Numbered from the stretch's first letter, positions 8,722-17,201 are shown. The stretch: DNA of 64,000 bases from an uncultured Propionibacterium sp. (GCA_938036835.1 CALHWB010000039.1:35828-99827); one strand, 5' to 3'. Notes: generated from the sequence alone by a model not told the origin. A program made the numbers and translations.

Positions 8722-8754
8722 CAGGGTAGGCCCGTTAGCCACGGGCCTACCCTG
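8722..8754 (+). terminator. Perfect 14-bp hairpin upstream of the histidine kinase
   Basis: CAGGGTAGGCCCGT, a five-base loop TAGCC and ACGGGCCTACCCTG form an uninterrupted 14-bp stem. No U-tract follows. It could terminate the peptide transcript or act as an attenuator for the kinase gene. It makes a start of the kinase upstream of 8754 unlikely. Confidence 0.6.
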
Positions 8755-8767
8755 GTTAGAGCCCGGT

Positions 8768-9922
8768 TTGGCGTTACTCGCCCTCGGTTTTGGGTTGCTT
8801 GATGTGCCATCAAGGCCCGAGAGTTGGGTTGCGTTGGTCCTGTTTGCTTTAGGAGCCGGAATCTGCGGAAGGCTTCTGCTACCCGGTGGCATGATGGTCC
8901 TGGCAGGATTGGTGGTTTTGGCCGTACTGCCGCCCTACGACGTGTCTGCTGCCGGGCTGGCTGTTTTTGTACCCATGTTCTCCGCCGTGCGCCATGCGGC
9001 GCGCTACACGATGGCCTGGGTATCGGCGCTTGGTGTACTCGGTTTCTACTCGCTGATCTATCACGGCTCCAGCGGCCACGGACTGTCTTTGCAGAGCGTG
9101 GCGGTCTTCCCCATGATGCTGGTGATCGTGGTCGGTGCCGGCATGATGATGCGCATCCACGCCGAGCAGTTGGCCGCCCAGCAACGGGCCGCCGAGGAAC
9201 GACTCAACAAGCTCCGGTTGGATCTCGCCCGCGAACTGCACGACAACGCGGTGCACCTGATCACCCAGGCGGCGATGCGGGCCAACATCAACGCCTTGAA
9301 GCCCGACACCTCGCAGGCCAGCGCCGCCGAGTTCCGGACAATCGCCGGCAACTGCAACACCGCGGCCCACGAGTTGCGGTTGATGCTAGCCGGATTGCGA
9401 GACGAGTCAACCGCCTCCTCGCCCCCGGATGTCCACGATCCGAGAGGATTGGCGGCTGCCGTTGATGCCCAGGTCGATCGGCTGCTGGCGGTGGACTTCA
9501 CGGTCAACCACAACGTGGATGTCACCACGCTGCACAGCCTGGGTTGCCGCACCCTCGCGGCGATCACCACCGAGGCGGTCAACAACATCATCAACCATGC
9601 CAAGCCGCGGGGGACCTGCGAGATCTCCATCACCCAGCACGGTCCCGAAATCGTCGCGCGTTACGTCAACGAAAAGAACGAGGGCCGGCGGCGATCCGGG
9701 CGGCGCAACGCCTTCGGCATCCGCGGCATCGAGGAGCGGGCGAATTCTGCCGGTGGCACGATGCTCATCGAGGATAGCCGAAACAGCTGGCGCATGATCA
9801 TCCGGATCCCAGCGGATGCCGCCCTGCCATCCCAGCCCATGCACGAGCCGATACCCCCCGTCCGGCGGAGCCGGCCCGAACCAACTGTCCAGCCCTCGCC
9901 CGCACTGTCGGTAGATCATTGA
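8768..9922 (+). CDS. Sensor histidine kinase, HisKA_3 class
   Basis: A membrane sensor kinase paired with the LuxR-type regulator upstream. From the chosen start it has about five hydrophobic segments in the first 125 residues and almost no extracellular domain. Next comes a dimerisation/phospho-acceptor helix with DLARELHDNAVHLITQAA (His of ELHDN is the phosphorylated residue), and then a HATPase_c domain with N-box TTEAVNNIINHAK and G-box AFGIRGIEERA. The frame is open back to 8537, but the first 75 residues of that version are arginine-rich, overlap the peptide gene and hairpin and have no ribosome binding site. A TTG at 8768 or GTG at 8804 is more likely, and the exact start is unsure. 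Confidence 0.85.
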   Translation: MALLALGFGLLDVPSRPESWVALVLFALGAGICGRLLLPGGMMVLAGLVVLAVLPPYDVSAAGLAVFVPMFSAVRHAARYTMAWVSALGVLGFYSLIYHGSSGHGLSLQSVAVFPMMLVIVVGAGMMMRIHAEQLAAQQRAAEERLNKLRLDLARELHDNAVHLITQAAMRANINALKPDTSQASAAEFRTIAGNCNTAAHELRLMLAGLRDESTASSPPDVHDPRGLAAAVDAQVDRLLAVDFTVNHNVDVTTLHSLGCRTLAAITTEAVNNIINHAKPRGTCEISITQHGPEIVARYVNEKNEGRRRSGRRNAFGIRGIEERANSAGGTMLIEDSRNSWRMIIRIPADAALPSQPMHEPIPPVRRSRPEPTVQPSPALSVDH

Positions 9923-10209
9923 GACAATAGGTCCCCCGCGGATCCGCCGTCTCAGCATCCTTACGGCTTCCGACGCTTACGACTTCCGACGGCCCCTTCG
10001 GCACTTCACGAAATGCCCCAACGGCAGGACGGCCCTGCTCCCCCGGACCGCCCTTCAGGGAACTCTTCTGGTGGGACGCGAACGACTTGGGCTTAGACGC
10101 AAGGATCGAACGTTTGAGCAAAGCAAGACGGAGCAAACCATAGCCATGCCGGCCAATGCCCATGGCCGACTGGCACGCCCGCAAGGATCCGGCCCCTGGG
10201 ACGGTTGAT

Positions 10210-10285
10210 TGGCGCACTCGGAGGGACTCGAACCCCCAACCTTCTGATCCGTAGTCAGATGCTCTATCCATTAAGCTACGAGTGC
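10210..10285 (-). tRNA. tRNA-Arg (anticodon ACG)
   Basis: The minus strand gives a standard cloverleaf: acceptor GCACTCG with CGAGTGC, D arm AGCTTAATGGATAGAGC region, anticodon stem CTGA around loop CTACGGA (anticodon ACG), T arm GGGGGTTCGAGTCCCTC. The discriminator is G and CCA is encoded at 10210-10212. A34 is the substrate of TadA (659-1117). Confidence 0.95.
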
Positions 10286-10429
10286 CGGATCCGCCATAGG
10301 CGCTTGCCTACTCTAGCGCATCGGCGAGCCACCGCCAAACTCGTCGGCTCCCGCGGAACGGCTGCCTACCGTGGCGGGTCCGATGGCGCTAGAACCCGCG
10401 CTCGACAGGCGTCCCGCCACACCATAGGG

Positions 10430-10519
10430 CGGAGGTGGCGGGATTTGAACCCGCGATGGGGTTGAGCCCCAAACCCGCTTAGCAGGCGGGCGCCATAGAC
10501 CGGACTAGGCGACACCTCC
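10430..10519 (-). tRNA. tRNA-Ser (anticodon GCT)
   Basis: Class II tRNA on the minus strand: acceptor GGAGGTG with CACCTCC, anticodon stem-loop CCTGCTAAGCGGG region giving anticodon GCT, a long variable arm TTGGGGCTCAACCCCA and T arm GCGGGTTCAAATCCCGC. After discriminator G the genome reads CCC, so the CCA end must be added by enzyme, unlike the two CCA-encoding tRNAs of the window. Confidence 0.93.
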
Positions 10520-10716
10520 AAGATCGTCCACCGGCGGCACCGGCAGGGACGTCCACCCCAGGCTAACGGCAACCCGCACCCCAGCGCAAAGCAATACCCC
10601 CGATCCGGCGACGAATCCGCCATCGCCGCCAGATCGGGAACGCCCGCGGTTCCCGGACACACCCGCGCCAATCGCTCCACGAGCGACATGGCAACAAACC
10701 GCACCACCGATCTTCC

Positions 10717-10755
10717 CCTGCTATACCCCAATAGGATCGGGGTATAGCAGGTTTT
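10717..10755 (+). terminator. Isolated 13-bp hairpin followed by TTTT
   Basis: CCTGCTATACCCC and GGGGTATAGCAGG form a perfect 13-bp stem around a nine-base loop, followed by TTTT on the plus strand, which is the form of an intrinsic terminator. No plus-strand gene is visible between the tRNAs and this point, so what it terminates is unclear. The rest of 10520-10914 shows no gene. Confidence 0.5.
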
Positions 10756-10914
10756 ACCGGGCCGGTACCGCTCCGGCTCCATTACACTGACCCTGAGTCA
10801 ACCCATAGGTGGACGCCAATCCATGGATCGATGCCTGCCGGGCAGCCGGCGCGTACGGTACACGCCGACTGCCCGGACCCGGGGTTGAGCTGTCAGAATC
10901 ACCGGAGGTGGAAG

Positions 10915-12855
10915 TTGCCGCGGCCCGATGACTACCAGGACCGGATGCCGCCGCGTCCGCGTCGTGCTTTATCGGCATTCGAACCAGGCAGGGCACCGGC
11001 TCGCGGTCTTCCGCCGGAAGCCCGTTCATACTCGGATTCGCCGTACTACTACGACGGGCCGCCAAGAACCGCCACACCCTCGGCCAGCCAGCAACGCATG
11101 GCCCAGCAGGCCCACAAAGAACGGGCCCATACCGACCCGCGCCGGACCTCGACGAGACGTGCAGATCGCGGTGCGCATGCCGCCGTCCCCCGCCGCGGCA
11201 GCGGGCAATCCGGCAGACAGCCGGGCCGGCCGCGCGACAACCGAGCCTTCCGCGGCGCAATGACCCGGACCGTCTTCGGCACCCTGCTTCCAGGCGCCGG
11301 CATGCTCGGCACCCGAAGACACTGGGTGGGGGTGGTCACTCTGGCGCTGCTGGTAGCGGGTTCCGGAGGCCTGTTCGCCATCGTCCGCACCAACCCGGCC
11401 GGAGTCGCCGGAATCGCATTGCAGGCCCGCTGGATGTTCGCCATCGCGATCGGGCTGGCGCTCGTGGCCATCGCTTGGATCGCCATCATCACGGGCACCT
11501 ACCTGATAACTCGCCCCACAGACATCACCAAGGTTCAGCGCCGAATCGGCGCCGGACTGGTGTCTTTGCTGTCCTTCCTGGTCAGTGCACCCCTGGCGGT
11601 CGGTTCGGCCTACTCGCTGGAAACCGCCCTGCTGTCGGGCGGACTGTTCGGCGATGAGGGAGACAGCCAATCGCAGACCCGGCCCACCCTGGACACCAAG
11701 GATCCCTGGGCAGACAAGCCGCGGGTGAACATCCTGCTGCTGGGCGGCGACACCGGCGAGGGCCGCGATATCGAACTCGGCGTCCGCACCGACACCATGA
11801 TGCTGGTTTCGATCGATACCGCCACCGGCAATTCGGTTATCGTCCAACTGCCGCGCAACCTGCAGCATCCGATCTTCCCCGAGAACTCGCGGCTGGCCGA
11901 GGCCTTCCCATATGGCTTCAACAACGGGGGCGAATCCATGCTCAACGCGGTCTGGCAGGACGTCCCCAGCCTGCATCCCGAGCTGTTCAACAACACCGAC
12001 TATCCCGGCGCGGACGCACTGAAGTGGGCCGTGGAAGGCATCACCGGGCAGCGAGTGGACTATTTCGTCCTGGTCAATATCGACGGCCTGGTGAACCTGG
12101 TGGACGCGATGGGTGGGGTGACGGTCAACGTCAACTTCCCGATCGCGATCAGCGGCAGCGACGAAAACGGCAACTGCGGCGAAGGCGGCTGGATTCCGGA
12201 CGGGCCCAACCGGCACCTGGACGGCTACCAGGCCATGTGGTACGCCCGCAGCCGCTGCAACACCCCGACCTATGACTTCGGCCGCATGCAGCGTCAATCC
12301 TGCCTCGTGGATGCGGTCATCAAACAGGCCGATGCCGCCACCATGGTCACCCGCTACGAGGGCATCGCGCAGGCGGCCGCGCAAATGGTCTCCACCGACA
12401 TCCCGCAGGAACACCTACCCGCGATCGTGGAATTGGCCAACCGCGTCCAGAAATCGCGCCAGATCAGCCGGCTATCCTTCGATCCTTTCAACCTGCCCTG
12501 GTATTCGTCCGAATACCCCGATTTCGCGCAGATGCGGCAGGCGGTGTCGAACGCGATCGCGGCGAGCATCCCGGCTAGCAGCCCCAGCGGGCAGCCCAGC
12601 AGCATCCAGCAGCCGGCACCGCCCCCGGGCGAGACCAGCGAGGCCCCCACGACCGAGGCCCCGCCAAGCCAGCCGGGCAACGAACCGACCATGCCAAGCA
12701 ACGCCGGGTCGGGCGAGTCGACGGCTGCCCCGCCAGCGGAGAACATCAGCGACACCTGCGCCTACCGGCAAGAACAGTCCACCCTGCCCGTGCCCGACAC
12801 GGTGCCCCGGTACACCCCGCCCGCCGCTACCGAGCCGAGCGGATCGCCCCGGTAG
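10915..12855 (+). CDS. LytR-CpsA-Psr family cell-wall glycopolymer ligase
   Basis: LCP enzymes attach teichoic-acid-like or arabinogalactan-type polymers to peptidoglycan on the outer face of the membrane. The 646-residue protein has a Pro/Arg-rich cytosolic N-terminus of about 110 residues, three hydrophobic helices (around HWVGVVTLALLVAGSGGLFA, MFAIAIGLALVAIAWIAIIT and GLVSLLSFLVSAPLAVGSAY), and the LCP domain. That domain includes NILLLGGDTGEGRD, RTDTMMLVSID, VIVQLPRNL and DYFVLVNIDGLVNLVDAMGGV. The Pro/Ser/Thr/Glu-rich tail suggests wall spanning. I choose the TTG at 10915: GGAGGTGG stands just before it, while the longer frame from 10831 has no such site. Extra N-terminal helices are more than most LCP proteins have. 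Confidence 0.88.
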   Translation: MPRPDDYQDRMPPRPRRALSAFEPGRAPARGLPPEARSYSDSPYYYDGPPRTATPSASQQRMAQQAHKERAHTDPRRTSTRRADRGAHAAVPRRGSGQSGRQPGRPRDNRAFRGAMTRTVFGTLLPGAGMLGTRRHWVGVVTLALLVAGSGGLFAIVRTNPAGVAGIALQARWMFAIAIGLALVAIAWIAIITGTYLITRPTDITKVQRRIGAGLVSLLSFLVSAPLAVGSAYSLETALLSGGLFGDEGDSQSQTRPTLDTKDPWADKPRVNILLLGGDTGEGRDIELGVRTDTMMLVSIDTATGNSVIVQLPRNLQHPIFPENSRLAEAFPYGFNNGGESMLNAVWQDVPSLHPELFNNTDYPGADALKWAVEGITGQRVDYFVLVNIDGLVNLVDAMGGVTVNVNFPIAISGSDENGNCGEGGWIPDGPNRHLDGYQAMWYARSRCNTPTYDFGRMQRQSCLVDAVIKQADAATMVTRYEGIAQAAAQMVSTDIPQEHLPAIVELANRVQKSRQISRLSFDPFNLPWYSSEYPDFAQMRQAVSNAIAASIPASSPSGQPSSIQQPAPPPGETSEAPTTEAPPSQPGNEPTMPSNAGSGESTAAPPAENISDTCAYRQEQSTLPVPDTVPRYTPPAATEPSGSPR

Positions 12856-12918
12856 CCGCCGGCGACTCAACGGGGTGTGCTCCCGGGCCGGCAAGATACC
12901 GTCCGGGGACCGTCCCGC

Positions 12919-13401
12919 TCAGCGGGTGTCGCCCAGGGCCGGGGTCGGTTCGGGTGCCTCCAGCCGAGCCGCGATGTCCGCGGTGATGGCGCGCATCCGG
13001 TCATCCAGCCGGCAGCCGGGCGCCTGGATGTAGGTGCGGTCCACGTGCCCCTGCGAGATGACCAGGCGGGTACCGTCCGGGGTGCTAGCCACCTTGTCCA
13101 CATCCAACCAGGCGCCACTTTTCTGATAGCCATGCCCGGATACCTCGAATCCCTCAGGCGACAGGGTGATGTGCGTCGTCCGGGAACTCACGAAGACCAC
13201 CGCCGTGATGGTCAGGGCCACTCCGGCCACCGCCAGGGCTACGCCCAGCGCCACCAAGACGGAGTTCGCGTTCTGCACCCCAAAAAAAGCGCCCAGCGCG
13301 CCGAACAGCAGACAGCAGCCCGCAAGGACGAGCGCTCGCACGGGTGTCGTCGGACGCAACGCGTAATGGCTGGTGGCGGCGCTGTCAGGGGTTTCCGCCA
13401 T
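12919..13401 (-). CDS. Small membrane protein with two helices, unknown function
   Basis: A 160-residue protein with two transmembrane helices, RALVLAGCCLLFGALGAFFG and VLVALGVALAVAGVALTITA, close together after a 20-residue N-terminus. A soluble C-terminal domain follows, including THITLSPEGFEVSGHGYQKSGAWLDVDKV, whose strands resemble the PH-like domains of small actinobacterial membrane proteins; that similarity is inference. The ATG at 13401 has AGGAGAT upstream. The longer frame runs through the tRNA-Ser gene and is rejected. It converges with the LCP gene over 63 bases and lies 32 bases after tRNA-Ser(TGA), possibly on one transcript. Confidence 0.7.
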   Translation of the reverse strand: MAETPDSAATSHYALRPTTPVRALVLAGCCLLFGALGAFFGVQNANSVLVALGVALAVAGVALTITAVVFVSSRTTHITLSPEGFEVSGHGYQKSGAWLDVDKVASTPDGTRLVISQGHVDRTYIQAPGCRLDDRMRAITADIAARLEAPEPTPALGDTR

Positions 13402-13433
13402 GCTCAATCTCCTTCCACTGCGTCGGCGAAGGG

Positions 13434-13516
13434 CGGCGAGAGTGGGATTCGAACCCACGGAGCTTTCGCTCGGCCGCTTTCAAGGCGGCTGCACTAGTCC
13501 ACTATGCGATCTCGCC
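13434..13516 (-). tRNA. tRNA-Ser (anticodon TGA)
   Basis: Class II tRNA on the minus strand: acceptor GGCGAGA with TCTCGCC, anticodon loop CTTGAAA (anticodon TGA) on stem CCGC/GCGG, variable arm with CGAGCGAAAGCTC, T arm TGGGTTCGAATCCCA. Discriminator G is followed by CCC, so CCA is not encoded. Confidence 0.93.
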
Positions 13517-13655
13517 CGTGGCACCACTAATGCTAGCCGACCGGCCCCCGGAGTCCGCCGACGCCGCCCCGGCAGGCGCGCCCCACCGGGCCCGGCATTC
13601 CGGTGAGCATGCCCCACGCATAATCCGGGCGTGGGCACCCTACCCGGCCCAACCG

Positions 13656-13744
13656 CCCATACCCACGCGCATGCGGGCGCGATGACCTAAACAACAAGGC
13701 CGAACAGCATAAGAATCCCATACCCACGCGCATGCGGGCGCGAT
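13656..13744. CRISPR. Two-repeat, one-spacer CRISPR-like element
   Basis: Two identical 28-base repeats (13656-13683 and 13717-13744), each beginning CCCATACCCACGCG and ending GGGCGCGAT, enclose a unique 33-base spacer (13684-13716). Repeat and spacer lengths and the GC-rich partly palindromic core fit type I-E arrays of actinobacteria. No third repeat is found one period (61 bases) upstream or downstream, and no cas gene is in the window. It may be an orphan or decayed array, or simply a short duplication. The rest of 13517-13852 shows only a small hairpin near 13611-13636 and no gene. Confidence 0.45.
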
Positions 13745-13852
13745 ACACCGGTCCGGGCGGGCGGCTGCCGGCTAGCGCAGGCATCCCGCCCGCAGGCACG
13801 GACACCGGCAATCGAATACGCGCCGCAGACTGCGCTGGCCGCGTCCGGATGG

Positions 13853-13864
13853 CAGGCTGGCAGC
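13853..13864 (+). promoter_or_regulatory. Leaderless-type -10 element of the quinone oxidoreductase
   Basis: CAGGCT (13853-13858) lies six bases before the ATG at 13865. Confidence 0.45.
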
Positions 13865-14845
13865 ATGTACGCGATCACCTTCGAAAGCCACGGCGGCCCC
13901 GAGCAACTGCGCTGGTCCGAGGTGCCTTCCCCGCAGGCGGGTCCGGGCGAAGTGCGCATTCGCACGGCGGGTGCCGGGGTGAACCGCGCCGATCTGCTCC
14001 AGCTAGCCGGCCACTATCCGCCCCCACCCGGGGCCTCCGGGCTACTCGGCCTGGAATGCTCCGGGGTTATCGACCAGATCGGGCCGGGGGTTGCCGACTG
14101 GCGGCTAGGCGACCCGGTAGTAGCCCTGCTACCCGGTGGCGGCTACGCCGAATACGTGACGGTCGGCGGCGATCAGGTGGCCCCGGCCCCACCGGCCATG
14201 GACCTGGTGAGTGCCGCCGGCGTGCTGGAGGTGGCCGCCACGGTGCTGGCCAACCTTGACCGGGCACAGTTGCAGGCCGGGGACCTGTGCCTGGTCCACG
14301 GCGGAGCGGGTGGCATCGGCAGTTTCGCGATCCAATACGCCCAGCGCCTGGGCGCCCGGGTGGCCACGACAGCGTCCGCGGGCAAGCTTGCGCACTGCCG
14401 TGCCCTGGGTGCCGAGATCGTCCTCGACTACCGAACCGACTGGCTGGCCGAACTCCTGACGGCCACCGGCGGCCGGGGGGCAGACGTGATCCTCGACATC
14501 ATCGGGGCGAAGTATCTAGACGCCAACCTCACCGCCCTGGCCGAAGGTGGCCGCCTGGTGATCATCGGAATGCAGAAGGGCACCCGGGCAGAGTTGAACA
14601 TCGCCAGGCTGCTCGCCAAGCAGGGCCTGATCATGGCAACCAGCCTGCGCAACCGGTCCGCAGCCGAGAAGGCACGAATCGTGGCTCGCGTGGTCGAAGA
14701 GATCTGGCCGCGCTATGCCGATGGGTCCATCGAGCCCAGCCCGGAAACTCGCTTCCCGCTGCCCGAGGCCGCCCGCGCATTGACGGCGCTGGCCAGCGGG
14801 GAGGTCATCGGCAAGGTGGTCCTGGCCACGCCCGGGCACGCCTGA
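13865..14845 (+). CDS. NAD(P)H-quinone oxidoreductase, PIG3-like
   Basis: A zinc-free member of the medium-chain dehydrogenase/reductase family, 326 residues, expected to reduce quinones with NADPH in the cytosol. The GroES-like N-terminal half contains AGVNRADLLQLAGHYPPPPGAS and GLECSGVI, the hallmark order of the TP53I3/PIG3 quinone oxidoreductases. The Rossmann half has the dinucleotide loop VHGGAGGIGSFAIQYA and later LDIIGAKYLDANLTALAEGGRLVIIG. It lacks the cysteine cluster of zinc-dependent alcohol dehydrogenases. It stands alone, upstream of argG and on the same strand, separated by a regulatory region. Confidence 0.88.
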   Translation: MYAITFESHGGPEQLRWSEVPSPQAGPGEVRIRTAGAGVNRADLLQLAGHYPPPPGASGLLGLECSGVIDQIGPGVADWRLGDPVVALLPGGGYAEYVTVGGDQVAPAPPAMDLVSAAGVLEVAATVLANLDRAQLQAGDLCLVHGGAGGIGSFAIQYAQRLGARVATTASAGKLAHCRALGAEIVLDYRTDWLAELLTATGGRGADVILDIIGAKYLDANLTALAEGGRLVIIGMQKGTRAELNIARLLAKQGLIMATSLRNRSAAEKARIVARVVEEIWPRYADGSIEPSPETRFPLPEAARALTALASGEVIGKVVLATPGHA

Positions 14846-14929
14846 CCGGACCGCTTGACCGGGCCGGCGTGGCCCGGTCGCCACACACCAGACCGGTCCG
14901 GCGTCCCCACCCAAGCCAGCCCACAATTG

Positions 14930-15020
14930 GCATAACTATGCGCGACTTCCAATAGGAAGGCCGCCCCACTCGCCCATTCACCGGTTTCACAGCGGCATAA
15001 CTTTCAGTTAAGCTGGGGTC
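14930..15020 (+). promoter_or_regulatory. argG promoter with two candidate ArgR sites
   Basis: A dyad GCATAACTATGC (14930-14941) and a second copy of its left part, GGCATAACTTTCAG (14994-15007), resemble arginine operator half-sites of actinobacteria. The second overlaps the promoter: TAAGCT (15009-15014) lies six bases before the GTG at 15021, so the transcript would be leaderless and ArgR binding would block polymerase. The operators are proposed by likeness to known ARG boxes. Confidence 0.45.
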
Positions 15021-16439
15021 GTGTCCAAGGTATTGACGAGTCTCCCGGTCGGTGAACGCGTTGGCATCGCCTTCTCTGGAGGACTCGACACCTCGGTGGC
15101 AGTGGCCTGGATGCGGGCGAGGGGAGCCGTGCCCTGCACCTACACCGCGAACATCGGCCAGTACGACGAGCCGGAAATCGATCGGGTACCCGGCCGGGCC
15201 ATGCGATATGGCGCCGAGTTGTCCCGGCTGGTCGACTGCCGTGAATCGCTCGTGGAGCAGGGGATGGTCGCCTTGCAGTGCGGCGCCTTCCACATCAAAA
15301 CCGCAGGCAAACCCTACTTCAACACCACACCGATCGGACGCGCGGTCACCGGCACCCTGCTGGTCCGCGCGATGGCCGCCGACGGCGTCTCGATCTGGGG
15401 GGACGGCTCCACCTACAAAGGCAACGACATCGAACGCTTCTACCGGTACGGCCTGATGGCCAATCCCCGGTTGCGCATCTACAAGCCGTGGCTGGACACC
15501 GACTTCGTGACCGAACTGGGCGGCCGGGCCGAGATGAGCCAATGGCTAACCGAACACGGCCTGCCCTATCGCGATGCGCAGGAGAAGGCCTATTCCACCG
15601 ATGCCAACATCTGGGGTGCCACCCACGAGGCCAAGACCCTGGAAAACCTGGCGGTCTCGCTGGAGACCGTGGAACCGATCATGGGAGTCAAGTTCTGGGA
15701 TCCCGCCGTGACCATCGAACCGGAGGAGGTCACGCTCGGTTTCGAGCATGGCTATCCCGTCTCGATCAACGGCGAACGCTTCGCCAGCCGGATTGAGCTG
15801 GTGCTCAAGGCCAACGAGATCGGGGGCCGCCACGGGCTGGGCATGAGCGACCAGATAGAGAACCGCATCATCGAGGCCAAGAGCCGGGGTATCTACGAAG
15901 CGCCGGGCATGGCCCTGCTCCATATCGGCTACGAACGGTTGCTGAATGCGGTACACAACGAGGACACCCTGTCGAACTACCGCACCGAGGGGGTCCGCCT
16001 GGGCCGGCTGCTCTACGAGGGACGCTGGTTCGATCCGCAATCGATGATGATCCGCGAATCGCTGCAACGCTGGGTGGCCTCGGTGATCAGTGGGGAGGTG
16101 ACCATCCGCCTGCGGCGCGGCGATGACTACACCATCCTCGACACCACCGGGGAAGGCTTCTCCTACCGGGCCGAACGCCTCAGCATGGAGCGGGTCGAGG
16201 ATGCCGCCTTCGGCCCCATGGACCGGATAGGCCAGCTCACCATGCGCAACCTGGACATCGCCGACTCGCGGGCCAGACTGGAACAATACGTGCAACTAGG
16301 TCAGCTGACCGGCGGAGACACCCAGCAGTTGATCGGCGAACTGGAGCGTGGCGGCCATGCCGGGATCCCGGATGCCCGGCCCTCGTCCGACGGCGAAGCG
16401 GCCCTAGACCGGGCGGCCATGGAATTCGGGGTGGACTGA
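15021..16439 (+). CDS. argG: Argininosuccinate synthase
   Basis: ArgG joins citrulline and aspartate with ATP to make argininosuccinate, the penultimate step of arginine synthesis. The 472-residue protein has the ATP pyrophosphatase loop SGGLDTS at 19-25, TYTANIGQYDEPEID, and GNDIERFYRYGLMANPRLRIYKPWLD. Its length and sequence place it in the longer subgroup represented by the E. coli enzyme. No Shine-Dalgarno sequence precedes the GTG start; a -10-like TAAGCT six bases upstream suggests a leaderless mRNA. The sirtuin gene follows after 3 bases. argF, the preceding pathway step, lies at 43132-44130. Confidence 0.96.
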   Translation: MSKVLTSLPVGERVGIAFSGGLDTSVAVAWMRARGAVPCTYTANIGQYDEPEIDRVPGRAMRYGAELSRLVDCRESLVEQGMVALQCGAFHIKTAGKPYFNTTPIGRAVTGTLLVRAMAADGVSIWGDGSTYKGNDIERFYRYGLMANPRLRIYKPWLDTDFVTELGGRAEMSQWLTEHGLPYRDAQEKAYSTDANIWGATHEAKTLENLAVSLETVEPIMGVKFWDPAVTIEPEEVTLGFEHGYPVSINGERFASRIELVLKANEIGGRHGLGMSDQIENRIIEAKSRGIYEAPGMALLHIGYERLLNAVHNEDTLSNYRTEGVRLGRLLYEGRWFDPQSMMIRESLQRWVASVISGEVTIRLRRGDDYTILDTTGEGFSYRAERLSMERVEDAAFGPMDRIGQLTMRNLDIADSRARLEQYVQLGQLTGGDTQQLIGELERGGHAGIPDARPSSDGEAALDRAAMEFGVD

Positions 16440-16442
16440 GCC

Positions 16443-17201
16443 ATGAGCGGCCCGACCGACAGAATCGTTCAACTATCCGACTGGCTGGGCACCGCCCGGC
16501 GGGCGGTGTTCTTCGGCGGCGCCGGGGTCTCCACGGAATCGGGCATTCCCGACTTCCGTTCGGCAGCCGGCCTGTACGCCACCCAGACCCAGTATGGCCG
16601 CCCACCGGAATACCTACTCAGCCATGACTGCCTGATACACGAACCGGCCGAGTTCTTTGCCTTCCACCGCACCAACCTGGTGCACCCCGAGGCCCGGCCA
16701 AACCCAGCCCACCGGGCGGTGGCCGAGTTGGAAAGGCGCGGCAACCTGACAGCGGTGATCACCCAGAACATCGATGGGCTGCACCAGCAGGCCGGCTCAC
16801 GGCTCGTCCATGAATTGCATGGCTCGGTGGAACGCAACCACTGCCTGGGGCCGCTCCGCCACGAGTTCGCCCTGGCCGAGATCCCCGACGAGCCCATGGT
16901 GCCCGTGTGCCCAGCATGCGGCGCGATGGTTCGCCCCGATGTGGTGCTCTACGGCGAGGGGCTGGATCCGGCGGTATTAGAGGCCGCCATCACCGCGATT
17001 GCCGCCGCCGACGTCCTGATCGTGGCGGGCACCTCCCTGAACGTCTATCCGGCGGCGGGCCTGCTCGACTACTATCGCGGTTCCCGCCTCGTCCTGATCA
17101 ATCTGGACGCCACCAGTTGGGATTCGCGCGCCAGCCTGGTGATCCGGGACAAGGTGGGTACCGTATTGGACGCCGCGGTCCGATCGTTGCGAGCCGGCTG
17201 A
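16443..17201 (+). CDS. cobB: Sir2-family NAD-dependent deacylase
   Basis: Sirtuins remove acyl groups from lysine, consuming NAD. The 252-residue protein shows GAGVSTESGIPDFRS at 27-40, TQNIDGLHQQAG at 108-118 and the catalytic His126 in HELHGS. The zinc site is atypical: Cys156 and Cys159 are present (CPAC), but the first pair has only Cys134, in NHCLGPLRHEF, with no cysteine at the expected place three residues on. His140 might substitute, or the domain may bind zinc poorly. It follows argG by 3 bases and is surely co-transcribed. Whether it deacylates argG or other metabolic enzymes cannot be told. Confidence 0.88.
   Translation: MSGPTDRIVQLSDWLGTARRAVFFGGAGVSTESGIPDFRSAAGLYATQTQYGRPPEYLLSHDCLIHEPAEFFAFHRTNLVHPEARPNPAHRAVAELERRGNLTAVITQNIDGLHQQAGSRLVHELHGSVERNHCLGPLRHEFALAEIPDEPMVPVCPACGAMVRPDVVLYGEGLDPAVLEAAITAIAAADVLIVAGTSLNVYPAAGLLDYYRGSRLVLINLDATSWDSRASLVIRDKVGTVLDAAVRSLRAG

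Noticed and set aside
8537..8767. N-terminal extension of the histidine kinase from 8537
   Set aside because: It is arginine-rich, overlaps the peptide gene and the 14-bp hairpin, and has no initiation site.
13611..13636. Third CRISPR repeat upstream
   Set aside because: The CCCCACGC...GCGTGGG hairpin resembles the repeat core but is out of the 61-base register and does not align along its length.
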